A stretch of 64,000 nucleotides of DNA from Pseudomonas fluorescens (GTDB lineage Bacteria; Pseudomonadota; Gammaproteobacteria; Pseudomonadales; Pseudomonadaceae): positions 1,304,026 through 1,368,025 of the forward strand of contig NZ_MOBX01000013.1 in NCBI RefSeq assembly GCF_003732425.1, given 5' to 3'. Position numbers and translations under genes: made by a program. This document shows, piece after piece, positions 58,575 to 64,000 of this stretch. A model generated the notes under the pieces. That model was given only the letters and a program-made list of their open reading frames with translations. It was not told the origin of the DNA and ran no database searches. The first letter of the stretch is position 1. Every line of letters begins with the position of its first letter.

Positions 58575-59735
58575 AACCTGGGGGAGCTGGCTTGCCGGCG
58601 ATGGCGGTGGGTCAGGCGAAGTCGATGTTGGCTGACCTGGCGCCATCGCTAGCAGGGCTAGCTCCCACAGGGGGATCGGGATCGGCTCAGTATCTGTGGT
58701 GTAACCAATATCCAATGTGGGAGCTGGGCTTGGGATCGGGATTTGTGGCGTGACAGATCACCAATGTGGGAGCCAGCCTGCTGGCGATGGCGGCGAGTCA
58801 GGCGAAGTCGATGTCGGCTGACCTGGCGCCATCGCTAGCAGGGCTAGCTCCCACAGGGGAATCGGGATCGGCTCAGGATCTGTGGTGTAACCAATATCCA
58901 ATGTGGGAGCTGGCTTGCCAGCGATGGCGGCGGGTCAGGCGAAGTCGATGTCGGCTGATCTGGCGCCATCGCCAGCAGGCTAGCTCCCACAGGGGGATCG
59001 GGATCGGCTCAGTATCTGTGGTGTAACCAATATCCAATGTGGGAGCTGGGCTTGGGATCGGGATTTGTGGTGTGACAGATCACCAATGTGGGAGCTGGCT
59101 TGCTGACGATGGCGGCGGGTCAGGCGAAGTCGATGTCGGCTGACCTGGCGCCATCGCTAGCAGGGCTAGCTCCCACAGGGGTATCGGGATCGGCTCAGGA
59201 TCTGTGGTGTAACCAATATCCAATGTGGGATTTGGGCTGGGATCGGGATTTGTGGCGTTACAGATCGCCAATGTGGGAGCCAGCCTGCTGGCGATGGCGG
59301 CGGGTCAGGCGAAGTCGATGTCGGCTGACCTGGCGCCATCGCTAGCAGGGCTAGCTCCCACAGGGGTATCGGGATCGGCTCAGGATCTGTGGTGTAACCA
59401 ATATCCAATGTGGGAACTGGCTTGGGATCGGGATTTGTGGCGTGACAGATCACCAATGTGGGAGCCAGCCTGCTGGCGATGGCGGCGGGTCAGGCGAAGT
59501 CGATGTCGGCTGACCTGGCGCCATCGCTAGCAGGGCTAGCTCCCACAGGGGAATCGGGATCGGCTCAGGATCTGTGGTGTAACCAGTATCCAATGTGGGA
59601 TTTGGGCTTGGGATCGGGATTTGTGGCGTGACAGATCACCAATGTGGGAGCCAGCCTGCTGGCGATGGCGGCGAATCAGGCGAAGTCGATGTCGGCTGAC
59701 CTGGCGCCATCGCTAGCAGGGCTAGCTCCCACAGG
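58575..59735. repeat. Tandem array of seven ~185-bp REPIN-containing repeats
   Basis: The unit contains an inverted pair of REP sequences (GTGGGAGC...GCGATGGCGGC and CGCCATCGC...GCTCCCAC) separated by CAGGCGAAGTCGATGTCGG, then a spacer with ATCGGGATCGGCTCAG and GTGTAACCAATATCC. The CAGGCGAAG landmark occurs seven times, at about 58613, 58800, 58936, 59121, 59306, 59491 and 59678, so the period is about 185 bp with one ~136-bp shortened unit. Copies are almost identical, showing recent expansion. It fills the space between the convergent sugar transferase and yjbH genes. No protein gene is supported inside. Confidence 0.85.
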
Positions 59736-59754
59736 GTTTTCGGAAGACTGGAGG

Positions 59755-61833
59755 TTACTCAGTGATCTTCTCGAAATTGCGATAGAACATATCCCCTTCC
59801 CGGCTATCGGTCATCGAGTGCAGTTGGTAGCTGCGATTGAGTCGCGCACCACCGTCACGGGTCAACGGGGCCCAGACCAGGTTCGCGCGGCGCATGGTCG
59901 ACATGCTCATCATTTCGTCGAACGGGATCGACAGGTAGATGCCTTTGTCGAAACTACCTTCGCCATACTCCGCGCTACCCGCCGTGGTGATCGTCGCCCA
60001 CGCACCGAAACGCACGCCATTGAAAAACTCCCGCGAGATGTCCAGCGTGCCGCCCCAGTCACCGGCCAGATAGCGCCCGACGCTAACCGCCGCCAGCGTA
60101 TCGAACGGCAAATCGGTATACGCCGTGACATGCCCGGTCACCACCGAGTAATCACGCAGGGCAAAACCCTGATCGAAATCGCGCTGACGCACCCAGTTCA
60201 GATCCGCACCCACCGACCAGCGCTCACCGGTCGGGCGGAACAACACCTCACCGCCGACACCGGCAAACATCGACTCCAGATAACCGCCATACACCATGCC
60301 ATACAGGTCTTTATCCAGTTGCTCGGCATGGCTGACCTGGAACAACGGCATGGTGGTGTTGGAGGTGGTCAGGTACTGACGCAGATCCGTGCGCACACGC
60401 GGCAAACCGCTCGGCGCGTCGTAGGTGAACTTGTCGAAGTTGTTGGCCAGGTTGGCACTGAGCAAACCGCTCCACCAGGTGTTGCGGTTGAAGCGGTATT
60501 CAGCGTCCGCATCAGCACTCAATTGATAGAGCAAGCCATCCGGGCCGCCAACGTTCTGCTTGAAGCCCAGCCCTACGCCATAACTGAAATGCTGCGGCGC
60601 TTCGGTGTAGAGGGTCTTCTCGTTGTGCGGCATCGCCGGGTTGATTTCGGTGGTGCGGTGCAACGACTCCAGTGGTTCCTCATTGTTGATCACTTCGCGG
60701 AAGGTCTGGCGCGGTACGCTGGTTTCTTCCAGCGGCAGGTCGTAGCGCTTGTTGACCACGGTGAACCAGTCGATGTCGTCGTTGACGCTGTTATCGAGAA
60801 TCCGGCTCGCCCGCCCGACCGCCTTCGACGAATGGAAGTAGCGCTGCTGCTCGCCATACACGATCAGCTCGGAATCACGCTGCGTAATGCGCTCGACCTT
60901 GTAACCGGCATTCTGCTGCAAGCGTTGCGAGACGTTGGCCCAGTTGACCTGATCCATCGCTGTGTTCGGTGCCTTCGCCGGCAGCGGTTCCGGGGTCGGG
61001 TCGTAGGTCTTGGCCGGCGCTTTGCGGCTGACGAAATTGGTGTGGAAGGTCACGCCAAACATCGCCGTATTACCGCGCTCCCACGCCGCGCTGACATCGA
61101 CCGAATCGGTGACTTTGAACACCGCGCCGAGGTTGATCGGCGAGTCCTGTTTGATCTCGTTTTCCTTCGGCTCATGCTTGTAGTCATTGCCTTCGAACTC
61201 GAGTTTCAGGCTGAGGCGATCCCAAGGCGTCTGATAGCTCACGCCACCGAAGAACGATGGCTGGCCACGAAAGTACGAACCCGAGTTGACGTCACCGGTG
61301 CCTTCCAGGGCCGGACGGGTATCGAAGCGGTCGCTGACGTAACCCAACGGATTGTCCATGTCGCCGCGATTACCGAGGTAACCCCAGGCAATCCCGGCGC
61401 TGAAATCGAAATTGTCGTAGCGCTTGTTGGCGACGAAAAACTCACTGGAAAACAAACCCGTACCGCCGATGTCTCGGAAGCCCAGGGCCACGTCGGGCAG
61501 CCAGTGACTTTCCTGCCACAGCCGGACTTTGACGTCGACCGCCTTGTCCTTATAGCTTTGACTGCCGCTCAGGGCCTCCGAGCCGTACGGCCGGTTGGTG
61601 ATCGCGGTGTAGCGAAACGAGCCTTCGAGCCAGTCCAGCGGCTGCAACGAAACGCTGTAGCGACTGTACGGTTCGGTGCGGTTGGCGTTGACGCTCAACT
61701 CGCCGGCCGGGGCCATGCGCGCGGTCGGCGTCTGCAACAGACCGGTGCCACCGAAGTCATTCTGGGTAATGCGCGGCTCGGCATGAGCCAGACCGCAGGG
61801 CAATAACAACACAGCTGCAAAACGTAACTTCAA
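59755..61833 (-). CDS. yjbH: YjbH-like outer-membrane exopolysaccharide protein, 692 aa
   Basis: An N-terminal signal peptide (MKLRFAAVLLLPCGLAHA) precedes the YjbH family pattern: RITQNDFGGTGLLQTPTARMAPAGELSVNANR and WLEGSFRYTAITNRPYG. Later parts, rich in aromatic residues in beta-like alternation, suggest an outer-membrane beta barrel. In enterobacteria the yjbEFGH operon makes an exopolysaccharide; YjbH likely forms or assists the outer membrane exit. The start overlaps the yjbG stop by four bases. Confidence 0.85.
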   Translation of the reverse strand: MKLRFAAVLLLPCGLAHAEPRITQNDFGGTGLLQTPTARMAPAGELSVNANRTEPYSRYSVSLQPLDWLEGSFRYTAITNRPYGSEALSGSQSYKDKAVDVKVRLWQESHWLPDVALGFRDIGGTGLFSSEFFVANKRYDNFDFSAGIAWGYLGNRGDMDNPLGYVSDRFDTRPALEGTGDVNSGSYFRGQPSFFGGVSYQTPWDRLSLKLEFEGNDYKHEPKENEIKQDSPINLGAVFKVTDSVDVSAAWERGNTAMFGVTFHTNFVSRKAPAKTYDPTPEPLPAKAPNTAMDQVNWANVSQRLQQNAGYKVERITQRDSELIVYGEQQRYFHSSKAVGRASRILDNSVNDDIDWFTVVNKRYDLPLEETSVPRQTFREVINNEEPLESLHRTTEINPAMPHNEKTLYTEAPQHFSYGVGLGFKQNVGGPDGLLYQLSADADAEYRFNRNTWWSGLLSANLANNFDKFTYDAPSGLPRVRTDLRQYLTTSNTTMPLFQVSHAEQLDKDLYGMVYGGYLESMFAGVGGEVLFRPTGERWSVGADLNWVRQRDFDQGFALRDYSVVTGHVTAYTDLPFDTLAAVSVGRYLAGDWGGTLDISREFFNGVRFGAWATITTAGSAEYGEGSFDKGIYLSIPFDEMMSMSTMRRANLVWAPLTRDGGARLNRSYQLHSMTDSREGDMFYRNFEKITE

Positions 61834-62588
61834 CGAACCACCTCAGCCAACTGCGTGGCAATGAATTCGGCCAACTGCTGATTCAGTTCAGGAAGAGGCG
61901 GATCAAGATCATCATTTTTCACCGGCACCAGAATCTTGCTGCCGGCCACCGGAAACTGCCCGGACTCGCGATTCCAGTGGGCAATGCCGACGCGCCGCGA
62001 CACGCCGTTGGGCTGGATCAGCCACAGATAATCAGCTTCGGCATCGGCCAGAATCGAGCAGCCTTCCAGGTACTCACGCGCCTCCTGCAACGGCTGATAC
62101 GGCAAGTGGCACGCCTCGGCGACCGCGCCCAGCACTTGCACTTCATCGACGCGTTTCGGATAAACCAGACGATCGCCGTCGTCGAGGCGAATGTTGCGCG
62201 CGAAGCCAACCTCCAATGCGACCGGATCGAGATCGGCAATCTGCCGCCCCGTCACCGGCATCTGCCGCACTTCTTCGGCCAGACGCTGCGCCAGCGCCGC
62301 ACGACTCGGCCGGTCGAACAGCATCGACATACGTTGCAGCACATCCAGATCGAACAGCACGCCGACCTTGAGCCGCGTCTGCTCTTCAATCAGCGACTGC
62401 CGCAGCAATCCGCCCGCCAGCCAATAGCCTTCGGCATTCGGCACGGCTTCACCGATCACATCGAGCAAGCGCCCGCCCGGTGGCAACGCGACCGGCCCGG
62501 GATTGGCGACATCGCCCGACACCGTGACGGCCGCCTGACTCACACTGGCGACCAGCATCAGGCTCGCCGATAACATTTTCAGGCGCAT
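61830..62588 (-). CDS. yjbG: YjbG/GfcC-like periplasmic capsule protein, 252 aa
   Basis: Signal peptide MRLKMLSASLMLVASVSQA is followed by a GfcC-type domain: VTVSGDVANPGPVALPPGGRLLDVIGEAVPN, YWLAGGLLRQSLIEEQTRLKVGVLFDL, and QVLGAVAEACHLPYQPLQEAREYLEGC. These proteins are periplasmic with ubiquitin-like folds similar to SLBB domains and work in polysaccharide export. ATG 62588 overlaps the yjbF stop (TGATG); GTG one codon earlier is less likely. Confidence 0.85.
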   Translation of the reverse strand: MRLKMLSASLMLVASVSQAAVTVSGDVANPGPVALPPGGRLLDVIGEAVPNAEGYWLAGGLLRQSLIEEQTRLKVGVLFDLDVLQRMSMLFDRPSRAALAQRLAEEVRQMPVTGRQIADLDPVALEVGFARNIRLDDGDRLVYPKRVDEVQVLGAVAEACHLPYQPLQEAREYLEGCSILADAEADYLWLIQPNGVSRRVGIAHWNRESGQFPVAGSKILVPVKNDDLDPPLPELNQQLAEFIATQLAEVVR

Positions 62589-63253
62589 CACGGCAGGTGC
62601 CTGCGATCTGGGGTCAGTTGCACAACCTTGACGCGCAACTGCGACGTCAGTTGCTGCTCGCTCTGCAAAATGAAACCGTCACGCGGGTCGACCCAGTAAC
62701 GATTGGTCGCGCTCAGGCCGATGGCCGGGGCGTCAATGTGTTCATCGACACGCAGCACGGTGTATTCCTTGTCGAGAATCTGCAGGGTTTGTTCGGCGCG
62801 GCGCGAGAAGCGGCTGTTGACGATCACCCCGACTTCCTGGCCCTTGTAGAGGTCGATCCAGCGCCGCGTGGTGAACCCGTCGGCGACGTGATGCAGGCCT
62901 TGTTTGAACGGCGAGTCATCGGCCAGCCGCGTGCCATCGAGATCGCCTTCCAGGCCCAGGCCAATGCTGCGCACAGCAAGACCATTACGCAGCAGCAGCA
63001 CTTGTTTGCCCGAGGCGACCCAGAACTGCAGGTCTTCCCGCTCGCGCACCAGCGCCAGCACCCCGGAGCCGGACGGCGTGGTCAGTTTCAGTTGCGGGTA
63101 GTTGACCCCGGCCACTTCGGCCGCCGACACGTCGACTTCATCCGGGCCGACAACCGCCGCTTTAAGGTTATTCAACGAAGCGCTCATCAGCGGGTTACAG
63201 CCGCACAGCAACGAGGCCGCCATCAGGCACAGGCCAACTTTCAAAATGTTCAA
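62588..63253 (-). CDS. yjbF: YjbF/GfcB-like lipoprotein, 221 aa
   Basis: Signal with lipobox LLCGC (Cys19) marks a lipoprotein. The mature part has the YjbF pattern: YPQLKLTTPSGSGVLALVREREDLQFWVASGKQVLLLRNGLAVRSIGLG, and TNRYWVDPRDGFILQSEQQLTSQL. It belongs to the same exopolysaccharide operon and starts 11 bases after the Wza-type gene. Confidence 0.85.
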   Translation of the reverse strand: MNILKVGLCLMAASLLCGCNPLMSASLNNLKAAVVGPDEVDVSAAEVAGVNYPQLKLTTPSGSGVLALVREREDLQFWVASGKQVLLLRNGLAVRSIGLGLEGDLDGTRLADDSPFKQGLHHVADGFTTRRWIDLYKGQEVGVIVNSRFSRRAEQTLQILDKEYTVLRVDEHIDAPAIGLSATNRYWVDPRDGFILQSEQQLTSQLRVKVVQLTPDRRHLP

Positions 63254-63264
63254 AGTCGGCGACC

Positions 63265-64000
63265 TTATTTGCTGTTGTTACTGTATTCGCTCCAGTTCTT
63301 CGCAGCGGAAGCACCGGTGCCGACAATCGATGCCGACGGCACCAATTGGCTGATCAGACGGTTCCAGCGAGTCACGTTGGCAGGCCCGACATACACCACG
63401 TCCTGCGGGCGAACTTCGAAGTGCGAAGCGAGGGCCATGGCGGTCGGCGATTCGGCTTCCAGCTGGTAGATCTTGGCCGGTTCGACATCGAGGTTTTCCA
63501 CGCCACGAATGACGTACACCGCGTTGCCGTTGGAGGTGGTCTGTGCCAGGCCGCCAACCGAACCGAGCACGTCGGTGAGGTTCATCGTCGCGGTCTTGAA
63601 ACTCAACGCACGGGGCTGATTGACCTCGCCCATCACGTAGATGCGCTTGTTGTCGTTGTATGGCAGATACAGCTGATCGCCGCCCTTGAGGTAAACGTTC
63701 TGCAACTCGGAATCCTGCTGATTGAGCGAGTCGAGATTCAGCGGATACGTGCGCCCCTTGCGCGTCAGCAACAACCCGGACAGGTCGGCGTTGTTGGTGT
63801 CGATGCCGGCCGAACCGAGGGCCTCGACCACGCTCAGCGGGTTGGTGGAAATCGCTTGCGGGCCGGCCTTGGCCACCGCGCCGGTCACCACGACTTTCTG
63901 GCTGGCGAAACGCAACACCGCGACATCCACTTGCGGCTCGGCGATAAATGCCGACAGCCGCTGTTCAATGTCCGAGCGCAGTTGCTGGATGGTCCGGCCG
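63265..64000 (-). CDS. Wza-like polysaccharide export protein (5' truncated)
   Basis: The gene runs off the right end of the window. The visible ~245 residues include the end of the Poly_export domain (AFIAEPQVDVAVLRFASQKVVVTGAVAKAG) and two SLBB-type repeats (SVVEALGSAGIDTNNADLSGLLLTR, and YVMGEVNQPRALSFKTATMNLTDVLGSVGGL), then a C-terminal helix region. Wza proteins form the outer-membrane channel for capsular or exopolysaccharide secretion. It is the first gene seen of the leftward yjb operon. Confidence 0.85.
   Translation of the reverse strand, partial: GRTIQQLRSDIEQRLSAFIAEPQVDVAVLRFASQKVVVTGAVAKAGPQAISTNPLSVVEALGSAGIDTNNADLSGLLLTRKGRTYPLNLDSLNQQDSELQNVYLKGGDQLYLPYNDNKRIYVMGEVNQPRALSFKTATMNLTDVLGSVGGLAQTTSNGNAVYVIRGVENLDVEPAKIYQLEAESPTAMALASHFEVRPQDVVYVGPANVTRWNRLISQLVPSASIVGTGASAAKNWSEYSNNSK

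Noticed and set aside
58575-59735. CRISPR array
   Set aside because: The repeats are ~185 bp with internal inverted REPs and nearly identical spacers, and no cas genes are present.
59644-61806. A 720-codon open frame on the plus strand
   Set aside because: It begins in the last REPIN unit and runs antisense to yjbH. Its translation is rich in Arg and His and has no domain; it is a shadow of the GC-rich yjbH codons.

Overview
The window is chromosomal DNA of a fluorescent-group Pseudomonas. Evidence for this: high-GC backbone genes with typical Pseudomonas proteins (PheC-type cyclohexadienyl dehydratase, PseH-like acetyltransferase, DUF6124, DUF2388, UppP, DusA), GTGGGAGC-type REP/REPIN repeats, and a YjbFGH/Wza exopolysaccharide locus. 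No rRNA, CRISPR array or intact tRNA was seen.

Layout. (1) 1-5.2 kb is backbone: pheC (5' end cut by the window), a small lipoprotein, a PseH-like acetyltransferase, an EAL phosphodiesterase, a methyl-accepting chemotaxis protein and a DUF6124 protein. (2) 5.2-16.7 kb is a mosaic accessory region, AT-richer in places. It holds small orphan genes, a DUF3800 protein, a translationally coupled ATPase + TOPRIM pair that looks like an anti-phage module, two inverted paralogues of a small protein, tRNA 3'-end-like fragments that may be old attachment scars, and a KaiC-like ATPase with a stand-alone response regulator. (3) 16.9-52.1 kb is a complete-looking temperate prophage. From the left it carries a Dam methylase, the spanin/endolysin cassette, a P2-like contractile tail, a lambda-like head (capsid E, decoration protein, ClpP-like protease, portal, gpW, terminase), a holin, a Q-like regulator, a TOPRIM/VapE replication protein, CII- and Cro-like regulators, a CI/LexA-like repressor, a large PD-(D/E)XK cargo protein beside the repressor, a rightward early operon (KilAC antirepressor, two PrtN-family proteins and small orphans), and a tyrosine integrase next to dusA. 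(4) 52.2-64 kb is backbone again: dusA, a DUF2388 protein, uppP, two winged-helix regulators, an undecaprenyl-phosphate sugar transferase, a seven-copy ~185-bp tandem REPIN array, and the convergent yjbFGH/wza export genes (wza cut by the window end).

How the genes fit together. The late phage genes are all on the minus strand and read from terminase (~40 kb) down to lysis and Dam (~17 kb). The immunity region at 45.0-48.0 kb contains palindromic operators of one pattern (nTCAAC-N5-GTTGAn): two between cro and cI, and one lying exactly between the -35 and -10 of the rightward early promoter. The integrase belongs to the dusA-associated type, and the element rebuilds the dusA 5' end. A partial dusA-like core (ATGATGGAT) with two GTACCA motifs at ~5.7 kb is a candidate left attachment site. 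If it is real, the 5.7-16.9 kb cargo, including the ATPase/TOPRIM pair, would be part of the same ~46.5-kb element.

The best candidates for something not yet described are the PD-(D/E)XK protein adjacent to the repressor, the ATPase/TOPRIM pair, the terminator-then-ribosome-binding-site modules repeated through the late operon, and the tail-chaperone frameshift that must be +1 (or -2) rather than the usual -1.
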